From Actinomycetota bacterium (GTDB lineage: Bacteria; Actinomycetota; Thermoleophilia; UBA2241): 18,720 nucleotides of DNA. Positions 7,488 through 15,490 of the stretch are shown piece by piece. The notes under the pieces are model-generated. The model did not search any database. It had not been told where the DNA came from and saw only the letters and a program-made list of their open reading frames with translations. Both the position numbers and the translations under genes were made by a program. The stretch is from the NCBI GenBank assembly GCA_003164655.1, contig PLTW01000231.1:1-18720 (forward strand), in the 5' to 3' direction. Positions within the stretch are counted from its first letter, which is position 1. Every line of letters begins with the position of its first letter.

Positions 7488-9167
7488 TCACTGAGCCACC
7501 CACACCTGGTTCATGTTCAAGCTGCCCATCGGGTCGATGTACTGCCCGAGGACCCGCTTGTCGTTGATGTAGTACTCGCGATAGAAGTACAGCGGGATGA
7601 CGGGCGCGTCGGCCAGGATCAGTTTCTCGGCCTGAGCGTAGATCTGCAGCCGCTGCGTCTGATCGATCGTGCCACGCGCCTGATTGAGCAGCTTGTCCAC
7701 CGTCGGGTTGGAGTAGAAGGTGAACGTGTTGGCGCCCGACGTGCCGCTCTGGAAGAGAGGATACAGAAAGTCGTCCATCGACGGATAGTCTGCCAGCCAG
7801 CCAAGACGGTAGAGCTGATCCTGCGTGCCTTGGGCGCACTTGGTGAGGTAAGTACCCCAGTCGTAGCCCGTCATGGTCACGTTGATGCCGACGGCCTTCC
7901 AGCCGGCCTGCACCGGAGCGAGGATCTTGTCGTGGTTGGCGCCGGTGTTGTACCAGAGCTTGAGAGTCGGGACCTTGCCCAGCCCCTTCACGATCGCCGT
8001 AGCCTTGGCGGGGTCGTAGGGGTACGGCAGCGAGGAGAGGTTGCTGCCGGGGATGCCCACGGGCACGACGCCGTTGGGCACGAGAGGCACGCCCTCGGAG
8101 ACCGTGTTGATCACCGCGTTGCGGTCAACCGAGTACGACAGGGCCTGGCGCAACGGCAGATTCTTGGCGCCGCCCAGGACCGGGTCTTTCTGGTTGATAC
8201 CGATGAAGTAGATGCCGAGGTTCGGCCACTTCTTGGCGACCCAGCCCTTCTGGGCGGCCATGTTCATGGACGACTGGACCTGGCCGGTAGGCACCTGGGT
8301 GATATCGATATTACCGGCCTGGTAGGCGAGCCACTCGGTCGAGGGGTCCATGAAGATTGGCATATGGATGTTGTCGACGAACGGACCGTTGGTCGCGCTC
8401 GCATTCCACCAGTGCGGGTTCTTGGTCAGATTGATCACCTGGTTGTGGACCCAGTTCTGCAGGATGTAGGGACCCGTGCCGATCGGCTTCTGATCGAAGG
8501 TCTTGAGACCTTCCTTCATGGCGTAGGCGACCGGCCACACGGCCATGATGGGATGGCCGAGGCTCGCCGGAAACTCGGCGAACGGGTACTTGAGCGTGAC
8601 CTGGAGGGTCCACTTGCCGATCGCCTTGACACCGGTGAGGCCGTTCTTGGCAGCGCCGGTTTCGTCGGTGCCCATGATCGGCTCGAGAATGTAGGCGGGA
8701 GTGCCGGTGACCCAGTTCTTGGGGTTGGCGACGGCGTTCCAGCTGGCCACAAAGTCGGCAGCGGTGACTTCGGTGTTCACCGGCGGCTGGAAGTAGACTC
8801 CCTGCCTGATGGTGAACGTGAAGACCTTCGCGTTGGCGCTGACCTTGGGGGGACCGGTGGTGAGATCGGGCACCGTATTCATGGTGACGCCGTCGGCCGC
8901 GACCTGATATTTCATCAGGCCCTCGAAGATCTGCAGCACGACGTTGTAGCCGATGCTCTCCTGATAGGTGTTAGGGGCGATACCCACCGGGTCTCCCCCT
9001 TCAAGGGGGAAATTGTACGTGCCGCCGGCCTTGGGCTGACTGCTGGTGCTGCTACTACTGCTACTACTGCTACTACTGCTACCGCAGGCAGCAAGGACGA
9101 GGGCGAGCGCTATCAGCATGACGCCTGCTATGAGCGCCCCCCGTGACCTCATCCTGAGGTTCTTCAA
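7488..9167 (-). CDS. dppA: Extracellular solute-binding lipoprotein, family 5 (DppA/OppA type)
   Basis: The substrate-capturing component of the importer, anchored outside the membrane by lipid; 559 residues, normal for the family. A basic start and hydrophobic helix (about 11-26) end in lipobox LAAC with Cys28. A linker of 11 consecutive serines and then TSS follows. The mature fold begins KAGGTYNFPL; family 5 traits include IFEGLMKY, FTIRQGVYF, GTGPYIL, NPHWW and the PLRQALSYSVDR region. The start is TTG at 9167, chosen because AAAGGAGGT stands 4 nt upstream; the next in-frame ATG at 9152 would be too far from it. The gene leads the transporter operon. Peptides are the likely ligand class, but family 5 proteins also bind nickel, sugars or other solutes. 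Confidence 0.95.
   Translation of the reverse strand: MKNLRMRSRGALIAGVMLIALALVLAACGSSSSSSSSSSSTSSQPKAGGTYNFPLEGGDPVGIAPNTYQESIGYNVVLQIFEGLMKYQVAADGVTMNTVPDLTTGPPKVSANAKVFTFTIRQGVYFQPPVNTEVTAADFVASWNAVANPKNWVTGTPAYILEPIMGTDETGAAKNGLTGVKAIGKWTLQVTLKYPFAEFPASLGHPIMAVWPVAYAMKEGLKTFDQKPIGTGPYILQNWVHNQVINLTKNPHWWNASATNGPFVDNIHMPIFMDPSTEWLAYQAGNIDITQVPTGQVQSSMNMAAQKGWVAKKWPNLGIYFIGINQKDPVLGGAKNLPLRQALSYSVDRNAVINTVSEGVPLVPNGVVPVGIPGSNLSSLPYPYDPAKATAIVKGLGKVPTLKLWYNTGANHDKILAPVQAGWKAVGINVTMTGYDWGTYLTKCAQGTQDQLYRLGWLADYPSMDDFLYPLFQSGTSGANTFTFYSNPTVDKLLNQARGTIDQTQRLQIYAQAEKLILADAPVIPLYFYREYYINDKRVLGQYIDPMGSLNMNQVWVAQ
9051..9080 (-). repeat. Tandem 9-bp repeat encoding the poly-serine linker
   Basis: Three perfect copies of GCTACTACT (plus strand) at 9051-9077, followed by a further GCT, encode AGC-AGT-AGT serine triplets in the linker just after the lipidated cysteine of the binding protein. 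AGT is an unexpected serine codon in such GC-rich DNA. Loss or gain of a unit keeps the frame and would change only linker length. Confidence 0.9.
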
Positions 9168-9171
9168 GGCG

Positions 9172-9180
9172 ACCTCCTTT
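9172..9180 (-). promoter_or_regulatory. Strong ribosome binding site for dppA (decides TTG start)
   Basis: AAAGGAGGT on the minus strand (9180-9172) is a near-perfect Shine-Dalgarno sequence, 4 nt before the TTG at 9167. It suggests high translation of the binding protein despite the TTG. The leader between it and the secG terminator (9181-9369) must hold the operon promoter, but I could not find a convincing -35/-10 pair there. Confidence 0.85.
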
Positions 9181-9369
9181 GATCACTCGAAAACGAAAGG
9201 AACGACCCGGCGCGAGGTCCCTGCCACGAACCGCCGGCGAACTATCGCCTGCGCTCCGCTCCCGCGCGTTCGCCGACAGACCCGACCCCCTTTCATGACG
9301 GTATCGCGTGCGACTGCGTTTCTTCGTGCCACCTTACCACGTCCGTTCCGAGCCGCCCAGCGAACCGCC

Positions 9370-9393
9370 AAAAGCGCCGGCATGCGGCGCTTT
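9370..9393 (-). terminator. Intrinsic terminator of secG
   Basis: A 9-bp stem (plus-strand AAAGCGCCG at 9371-9379, CGGCGCTTT at 9385-9393) with a 5-nt loop. Read on the minus strand, the GC-rich stem ends in TTTT (9373-9370). The first arm begins in the last two bases of the secG stop codon (9392-9394), so termination is immediate. It separates secG from the transporter operon. Confidence 0.8.
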
Positions 9394-9610
9394 ACAGACG
9401 CCAGTCGAGCGCGAAAGTGGTAACGAACAGAGCGACTGCGGCGATGATCGTGTAGCGCGTCAGATTGCGCTCCATCACGCTTGCCTGAGCCGCGAAGGAA
9501 AAGCCGGTCACACTGCTCATGCCGGCGTCTTTGCCGGAGTGCAGCAGCACGAGGACCACCAGCAGGACGCAGATGGCGAGTTGTATGGCGATGAGGACCG
9601 CATTCAGCAC
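9392..9610 (-). CDS. secG: Preprotein translocase subunit SecG
   Basis: A small subunit of the SecYEG channel that assists SecA-driven export. The 72-residue protein has two membrane helices (about 4-22 and 52-68) flanking the family loop LLHSGKDAGMSS (22-33) and the following Gly-rich GFSF stretch. Length is typical. The start is GTG at 9610 with AAGGAG 8 nt upstream. The position after the triose-phosphate genes matches the usual actinobacterial order, although here gpmI separates it from tpiA. It is bounded by its own candidate promoter and by a terminator at its stop codon. Confidence 0.93.
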   Translation of the reverse strand: MLNAVLIAIQLAICVLLVVLVLLHSGKDAGMSSVTGFSFAAQASVMERNLTRYTIIAAVALFVTTFALDWRL

Positions 9611-9662
9611 CAGATGAGCTCCTTCGTGGTCGGTAGCCGTGCGACGTGCCGGTACACGCCAC

Positions 9663-9691
9663 AGGATAGTAATCCTGAATCAGCTATGCAA
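9663..9691 (-). promoter_or_regulatory. Candidate sigma-70-type promoter for secG
   Basis: On the minus strand TTGCAT (9691-9686) and TATCCT (9668-9663) are separated by exactly 17 bp in a locally AT-rich stretch between gpmI and secG. Transcription would begin about 45 nt before the GTG start. The -10 element sits in a small inverted repeat (CAGGAT-AGTA-ATCCTG, 9662-9677). Resemblance to consensus is moderate. Confidence 0.4.
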
Positions 9692-9726
9692 CATGCAGGA
9701 CACCGCGGGTCGTGAGCACCTGACCT

Positions 9727-11331
9727 CTAGCGCTCCCCGCGAAGCAGGTCGCGGCCCGTCATCTCGGCCGGGGCCGGCACTCCCAGGAGGTCGAGGATCG
9801 TCGGCGCGATGTCGGCCAGGACGCCGCCGTCGCGCACCTTCACACCCTCGACCGTCGCCAGGAAGGGCACCGGGTTGGTGCTGTGGGCGGTGTTGGGACC
9901 GCCGTCGGGGTCGATCATGTGATCGGAGTTGCCGTGGTCGGCGGTGATCAGACAGGCTCCCCCCAGGGCCAGCACCCGCGGCACGAGGCGCGCCAGACAG
10001 GCATCGACGGCCTCGACGGCGGCGATCGCCGCGGCGAGCACGCCCGAATGACCGACCATGTCGGCGTTGGCGTAGTTCACCACCACGAAGTCGAGCTCGG
10101 CGCTCTCGAGCTCGGCGAGAAGCCTGTCGGTCACTTCGGGGGCGCTCATCTGCGGCTTCTTGTCGTAGGTCGCAACCTCGCGCGGGCTGGGCACCAGGAT
10201 GCGGCGCTCCCCAGGGAAGGCGCGCTCGACGCCGCCGTTGAAGAAGAAGGTCACGTGAGCGTACTTCTCGGTCTCGGCGATGTGCAGCTGCTGCAGACCG
10301 CGATCGGCCAGCACTTCGGCGAGCACGTGGGCCACGGGCTCGGGCCCAAAGGCGACCGGCAGGGGGAACTCCTTCTGGTAGCTGGTCATCGTCACGAACG
10401 CCACGCGCGGCGGCTGCGGTCCGCGGTCGAACTCGGCAAACGACTCCTCGAAGAAGGCGCGTGTGAGCTCGCGGGCACGGTCGGGACGAAAGTTGAAGAA
10501 CAGGCAGACGTCGCCGTCGCGCACCCGGTGCTCGTCGCCCGCGCCGATCACCGTCGGTCGCACGAACTCGTCGGTCTCGCCGCGCTCGTAAGCGGCGGTC
10601 ACGGCGGCCTGCGCCCCGCGCGCCTGCTCGCCCCGACCGTAGACGAGCGCGTCGTAGGCCAGCTTGACGCGTTCCCATCGGGTGTCGCGGTCCATGGCGT
10701 AGTAGCGCCCAGCGACGGTGCCGTAGCGACCTACACCCACGGTCTTCATGTGCTCCTCGATCTCGGCCAGAAAACCCGGTGAGCTGTGGGGCGGCGTGTC
10801 GCGACCGTCGAGAAAGGCGTGCACCACGACATCGTCGACGCCCTCGCGGCGGGCCATCTCGAGGCAGGCCTTCAGGTGGTCCATCGCGGAGTGCACTCCG
10901 CCGTCCGAGACGAGGCCCAGCAGGTGGAACGTGGCGCCGCGTTCGCGCGCCGTGGCGAAGGCCTGCTTGAGCACCGGGTTGGCGAAGAACACGCCCTCGG
11001 CGATGGCTCTGCTGATGCGCGTCAGGTCCTGATGGACGACCCTCCCGGCGCCGATGTTGAGATGGCCCACCTCGGAGTTGCCCATCTGACCGGCAGGCAG
11101 GCCGACCGCGCCGCCCGAGGCGCCGAGGGCGCCGTGCGGAAAGGTCGCCCAGAGGCGATCGAATGTGGGCGTGTCGGCCAGCTCGACGGCGTTGCCCGAG
11201 GCCGGAGCGGCGCAGCCCCAGCCGTCGAGGATCGCCAGCACGACCGGATGGTAGGTGCGGCCCGTCGGCGAAAGCGCGGCGTCCGGGACGGACGCCGCGC
11301 TTTCGCCCTCGCGGCCGGCGGGTCGGCTCAC
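9727..11331 (-). CDS. gpmI: 2,3-bisphosphoglycerate-independent phosphoglycerate mutase
   Basis: Interconverts 3- and 2-phosphoglycerate in glycolysis and gluconeogenesis; a cytoplasmic, two-metal (Mn2+) enzyme of the alkaline phosphatase superfamily. In 534 residues I see metal-site DGWG (Asp36), catalytic Ser86 in GQMGNSEVGHLNIGAGR, the substrate-binding LVSDGGVHS and DGRDTPP segments, AGRYYAMDRDTRW (207-219), and metal ligands Asp424, His428, Asp465, His466 and His483. The GTG start at 11331 overlaps the tpiA stop by 4 bp. It adds about 28 residues before the conserved VVLAILDGWG, and these residues are encoded largely by a perfect 19-bp inverted repeat. A GTG at 11241 is the only obvious later alternative, and it has no ribosome site and would shorten the first strand. 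Function is secure; the start is not. Confidence 0.95.
   Translation of the reverse strand: MSRPAGREGESAASVPDAALSPTGRTYHPVVLAILDGWGCAAPASGNAVELADTPTFDRLWATFPHGALGASGGAVGLPAGQMGNSEVGHLNIGAGRVVHQDLTRISRAIAEGVFFANPVLKQAFATARERGATFHLLGLVSDGGVHSAMDHLKACLEMARREGVDDVVVHAFLDGRDTPPHSSPGFLAEIEEHMKTVGVGRYGTVAGRYYAMDRDTRWERVKLAYDALVYGRGEQARGAQAAVTAAYERGETDEFVRPTVIGAGDEHRVRDGDVCLFFNFRPDRARELTRAFFEESFAEFDRGPQPPRVAFVTMTSYQKEFPLPVAFGPEPVAHVLAEVLADRGLQQLHIAETEKYAHVTFFFNGGVERAFPGERRILVPSPREVATYDKKPQMSAPEVTDRLLAELESAELDFVVVNYANADMVGHSGVLAAAIAAVEAVDACLARLVPRVLALGGACLITADHGNSDHMIDPDGGPNTAHSTNPVPFLATVEGVKVRDGGVLADIAPTILDLLGVPAPAEMTGRDLLRGER
11267..11307 (-). promoter_or_regulatory. Perfect 19-bp inverted repeat at the tpiA-gpmI junction
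   Basis: The arm at 11267-11285 (GGCGAAAGCGCGGCGTCCG) is exactly complementary to 11289-11307 with only a 3-nt loop (11286-11288). The stem begins about 20 nt after the tpiA stop codon and lies in codons 9-22 of gpmI as annotated. No T-run follows on the minus strand. It could stabilise the upstream gap-pgk-tpiA mRNA, reduce expression of gpmI, or mark an intergenic region if gpmI starts later. Confidence 0.85.
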
Positions 11332-12092
11332 GCCGCCCCGAAGCGCACGATGCGGGCGAACTCGGCCGGGTCGAGGCTCGCCCCGCCAACGAGGACGCCG
11401 TCGATGTCGGGCTGCGCCATGAGCTCGTCGATGTTCGCGGCCTTGACGCTGCCGCCGTACAGAACGCGTACGTCGTCGGCCGTGGCGCCGAAAGCCTCGC
11501 GCACGCGTGAGCGCACGAAGGCCACCGTCTCCTGGGCAGCCTCGGCGGTCGCCGTCTTGCCGGTGCCGATCGCCCAGATGGGTTCGTAGGCGATGGCGAG
11601 GCGGGCGAGCTCGTCGGGCTTGAGCACGGCGAGATCGCGGTCGATCTGGCGGCCGATCTTGTCTTCGGTGTGACCGGCGACACGCTCTTCATCGGTCTCG
11701 CCGCAGCAGAGCACCGGCAGCAGGCCGCTGTCGAGCGCCACGCGCACCTTCTGAGCCAGCTCGGTGTCGTTCTCGGCAAAGTACTGCCGGCGCTCGGAGT
11801 GGCCGAGGATGACGGCCTCGACGCCGACCTCGAGCAGCATCGCCGCCGAGACCTCGCCGGTAAAGGCGCCTTCAGGCGCGTAGTGCATGTTCTGGGCGCC
11901 GACCTTGACGTTGGTGCCGGCGGCCGCGCCGACCAGCACCGTCAGGTCGGTGAAGGGCGCGCACAGCAGGATGTCGCGGTCGCCGACTCCGGCCACGAGC
12001 GGCGCGAAGGTCTGCGCGTAGGCCACGGCTTGAGCCTGTGTCTTGTACATCTTCCAGTTGCCGGCCATGAGCGGCCGGCGCGCGAACTCCAT
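11328..12092 (-). CDS. tpiA: Triosephosphate isomerase
   Basis: Interconverts dihydroxyacetone phosphate and glyceraldehyde 3-phosphate in the cytoplasm. The 254-residue TIM barrel shows the catalytic residues Lys14 (AGNWKM), His98 (LGHSERR) and Glu170 (AYEPIWAIGTGK, start of loop 6), and phosphate-binding YGGSVK and GVLVGGASL near the C-terminus. Length is normal. The ATG at 12092 has AAGGAG about 9 nt upstream. It follows pgk by 51 bp and overlaps gpmI by 4 bp (GTGA), so it belongs to the glycolytic operon. Confidence 0.97.
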   Translation of the reverse strand: MEFARRPLMAGNWKMYKTQAQAVAYAQTFAPLVAGVGDRDILLCAPFTDLTVLVGAAAGTNVKVGAQNMHYAPEGAFTGEVSAAMLLEVGVEAVILGHSERRQYFAENDTELAQKVRVALDSGLLPVLCCGETDEERVAGHTEDKIGRQIDRDLAVLKPDELARLAIAYEPIWAIGTGKTATAEAAQETVAFVRSRVREAFGATADDVRVLYGGSVKAANIDELMAQPDIDGVLVGGASLDPAEFARIVRFGAA

Positions 12093-12143
12093 CTCTTCAG
12101 ACTCCTTCCGGCGCCCGCCAGAGCGCCCGTCGCTTGGCGTCGA

Positions 12144-13325
12144 TCAGGCGTCGAGCAGGGCCTCGACCCCGGGCAGCGCCCGGCCCTCGAGGAACTCCAT
12201 CGAGGCGCCGCCGCCGGTCGAGACGTGGGTGATACGGCCTTCGAGCCCGAAGCTGCGCACGGCGCTCACCGTGTCGCCGCCGCCCACCACGCTGACCCCG
12301 GGGCAGGCGGCTACCGCCTCGGCCACGGCGCGCGTGCCGGCGGCGAACTCGGGCAGCTCGAACAGACCCATGGGGCCGTTCCAGAACACCGTGCCGGCCG
12401 CCCGCAGGCGCTCGCTGAAGGCTGCCGCGGTGGCCGGACCCACATCGAGGCCCATCTCGTCGGCCGGGATGGCGTCGGCGGGAACGACCCGCCGTGGGGC
12501 CGCAGCCGTGGCCTGGGCGGCAACGACGATGTCGGTCGGCAGCACGAACTCGCAGGCCGACCCGGCGGCCGCCGCCAGCGTGCGTCCGGCGACCTCGGAG
12601 GTGCCCTCTTCGACCTTGGAGCGGCCCACGCCCAGGCCGCCGGCGGCCAGCAGCGGAAAGCACATCGCGCCGCCAACGAGGATGGTGTCGGCGACGGTCA
12701 GCATCTTCTCGATGACACCGATCTTGTCTGACACCTTGGCGCCACCGAGCAGCACGACGAAGGGCCGCGCCGGCGCGGAGAGCAACCGACCCAGGACTTC
12801 GAGCTCGCGGGCCATCAGGAGACCCGCCACCCCCGGCAGAATGCCCGGCACCCCGACCGTCGAGGCGTGGGCCCGGTGAGCGGTGCCGAAGGCGTCGTTG
12901 ACGTAGATCTCGGCGAGCGCCGCGAGCTGCGCGGCGAAGGCCGGGTCGTTGGCCGTCTCCTCGGCGTGAAACCGCAGGTTCTCGAGCAGCAGCAACCCGC
13001 CCGGAGCAAGCGCCTCGGCCGCGGTCACGATGTCCGGGCCGATGCAGTCGTCGACCTTCTCGACCGGCCGCTCGAGGAGCTCCGAGAGCCGCACGCCGAT
13101 CGGGTCGAGCCGCAGCTCGGGCACCACCTGCCCCTTGGGGCGGCCCAGGTGCGAGGCCAGCACCACGCGGCATCCGTGGTCGATCAGATAGCGGATGGTG
13201 GGCAGCGCCGCGCGGATGCGCGTGTCGTCGGCGACGGCGCCGTCCTGGAGCGGCACGTTGAAGTCGACGCGCACAAAGACGCGCTGGCCGTCGACCGGAT
13301 AGTCGGTCAAAGCACGTTTGGCCAT
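12144..13325 (-). CDS. pgk: Phosphoglycerate kinase
   Basis: Transfers the phosphoryl group of 1,3-bisphosphoglycerate to ADP, the first ATP-forming step of glycolysis. The 393-residue protein has the expected two-domain signatures: RVDFNVP (19-25), SHLGRPKG (58-65), LLLLENLRFHAEE, the hinge-region GGAKVSDKIGVIEK (about 194-207), FWNGPMGLFE and the nucleotide-binding GGGDTVSAV and STGGGASMEFLEG near the C-terminus. The ATG at 13325 has GAGGAGG 5 nt upstream. It lies 28 bp after gap, as in most actinobacteria, and is presumably co-transcribed with it. Confidence 0.97.
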   Translation of the reverse strand: MAKRALTDYPVDGQRVFVRVDFNVPLQDGAVADDTRIRAALPTIRYLIDHGCRVVLASHLGRPKGQVVPELRLDPIGVRLSELLERPVEKVDDCIGPDIVTAAEALAPGGLLLLENLRFHAEETANDPAFAAQLAALAEIYVNDAFGTAHRAHASTVGVPGILPGVAGLLMARELEVLGRLLSAPARPFVVLLGGAKVSDKIGVIEKMLTVADTILVGGAMCFPLLAAGGLGVGRSKVEEGTSEVAGRTLAAAAGSACEFVLPTDIVVAAQATAAAPRRVVPADAIPADEMGLDVGPATAAAFSERLRAAGTVFWNGPMGLFELPEFAAGTRAVAEAVAACPGVSVVGGGDTVSAVRSFGLEGRITHVSTGGGASMEFLEGRALPGVEALLDA

Positions 13326-13353
13326 GGGAGCCTCCTCGACGTCGACCGAGCCT

Positions 13354-14349
<996 letters not shown>

Positions 14350-14403
14350 GCTGTCCTCCAATTCGATTACCGACGGGACTCTACCAGAGCAGCCTCGGCC
14401 GAG

Positions 14404-14476
14404 CGGCGGCGCGGCGCGCTACTTAAGCCCTCGGCGGCGGCGCCATGGCCAAGCCGGTCTCGGCGGCGCGGCGCGC
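14404..14476 (-). repeat. 16-bp direct repeat in the whiA-gap spacer
   Basis: CGGCGGCGCGGCGCGC occurs at 14404-14419 and 14461-14476, 57 bp apart, in the only sizeable gap of the right half (14350-14520). The spacer should contain the gap promoter, but the sequence is so GC-rich that no -35/-10 pair stands out. TAGAGT (minus strand, 14383-14378) is a possible -10 without a matching -35. The repeat could be an operator or simple GC-rich drift. Confidence 0.4.
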
Positions 14477-14520
14477 GCGCTTGGCGACCGCTGCTGGTCT
14501 TCTCAATATGCCGTCGCGTC

Positions 14521-15486
14521 TCAGATTGCCAAACGTCGGCGGCGCTCCGCCGCGCAGCCGCTCGCGCGCGCCTCGCCGGCCAGCGCCTCGAGGCGTCGCA
14601 GGCGGTGGTTCAGGGCCGACTTGGTGAGCGGCGGCCGAGCCTTGGCGGCCAGCTCAGGCAGGCTCAAGTATGGGTGCTTCAGACGCAGCAGCGCCGCACT
14701 GCGCAGCGCGGCCGGCACGGCCGCCCAGCCCTCAGCGGCCATGAGAAGCCTGACCGTTTCGGTCTGGCGCAACGCCGCCCGAGCGGCCCGTCCGGCGTTT
14801 GCCTGGTCGCAGTTGGCCAGCCGGTTGGCACGGCCCCGCACCTCGCCGAAGACGAGGTGCTCCTCCCAGGACAGCCGGGCCGTGTGAGCGCCCAGCACGG
14901 CCAGCAGATCGGCCGCGGTCTCGCCACGCTTGGTGTAGCAGGCGGCGTTGCGCGCGCGGGCGGCGACGCGAAAGTCGAGGGCGAGCCGCGCCAGCAGCCG
15001 GCGGCATTCTTCGGCAAGCTCCGCGGATTCGAAGGTGAACTCGGCATGCACGGCCGACCCCGGCGGCGAGATCGAGCCGCAGCCCAGAAACGCGCCGCGC
15101 ACGAACGCCACGCGGCAGCAGCGCCGCGCCACGATGCGCGCCGGCACACCGAGCTGTACCTGGAAGGAATCCGACAGCACGCCGGCCTCGTTCAATACCT
15201 GCAGATGGCGGGGATCGTCGCCGAGCACCACCTCGTAGCGCAGCCCGGCCGGCGGAGTGTCCGCGGTGCGCAGCTCGGCGTGCGTCCCCATAGGCCGCAG
15301 CAGCATGAGCACCGACCGCGCCACGGCCGGCAGGGCCGAGCTGACGCGCACGGTGTACTGACCACCCGAAGCGATCTCGAAGGTGCCCGCCGCAAAGAGC
15401 AGACCGGAGAGCTGGGCGCGCCCGCAGTGGCTCGCGGCCGGCACGATGGCGGCGAGCTCGCGCTTGACGTCCTGGGTGAAGCTCAC
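14521..15486 (-). CDS. whiA: WhiA family DNA-binding protein
   Basis: A conserved Gram-positive regulator; in Streptomyces it is the sporulation transcription factor WhiA, and in Bacillus it affects division and chromosome biology. The 321-residue protein (Streptomyces WhiA is about 329) has the N-terminal SFTQDVKREL, a degenerate LAGLIDADG-homing-endonuclease-like core (FVRGAFLGCGSIS at 128-140) and the family signature RGRANRLANCDQANAGR (217-233). A C-terminal helix-turn-helix follows (about 273-303, LSLPELAAKARPPLTKSALNHRLRRL). The GTG start at 15486 comes 4 bp after the yvcK stop. The rapZ-yvcK-whiA order is conserved across Gram-positive bacteria. Its targets here cannot be read from the window. 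Confidence 0.95.
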   Translation of the reverse strand: MSFTQDVKRELAAIVPAASHCGRAQLSGLLFAAGTFEIASGGQYTVRVSSALPAVARSVLMLLRPMGTHAELRTADTPPAGLRYEVVLGDDPRHLQVLNEAGVLSDSFQVQLGVPARIVARRCCRVAFVRGAFLGCGSISPPGSAVHAEFTFESAELAEECRRLLARLALDFRVAARARNAACYTKRGETAADLLAVLGAHTARLSWEEHLVFGEVRGRANRLANCDQANAGRAARAALRQTETVRLLMAAEGWAAVPAALRSAALLRLKHPYLSLPELAAKARPPLTKSALNHRLRRLEALAGEARASGCAAERRRRLAI

Positions 15487-15490
15487 GCGG

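Noticed and set aside
7830..9146. A 438-codon plus-strand open frame opposite dppA
   Set aside because: It mirrors the binding-protein gene, which has a lipobox, strong ribosome site and family motifs on the other strand.
9168..9369. A promoter for the importer operon
   Set aside because: A promoter must exist in or before this leader, but no -35/-10 pair with reasonable spacing stood out, so none is annotated.
14445..14627. A short plus-strand frame starting in the whiA-gap gap, beginning MAKPVSAARR
   Set aside because: It runs into the 3' end of whiA on the opposite strand, has no ribosome site I can see and has the Arg/Pro/Ala make-up of a shadow frame.
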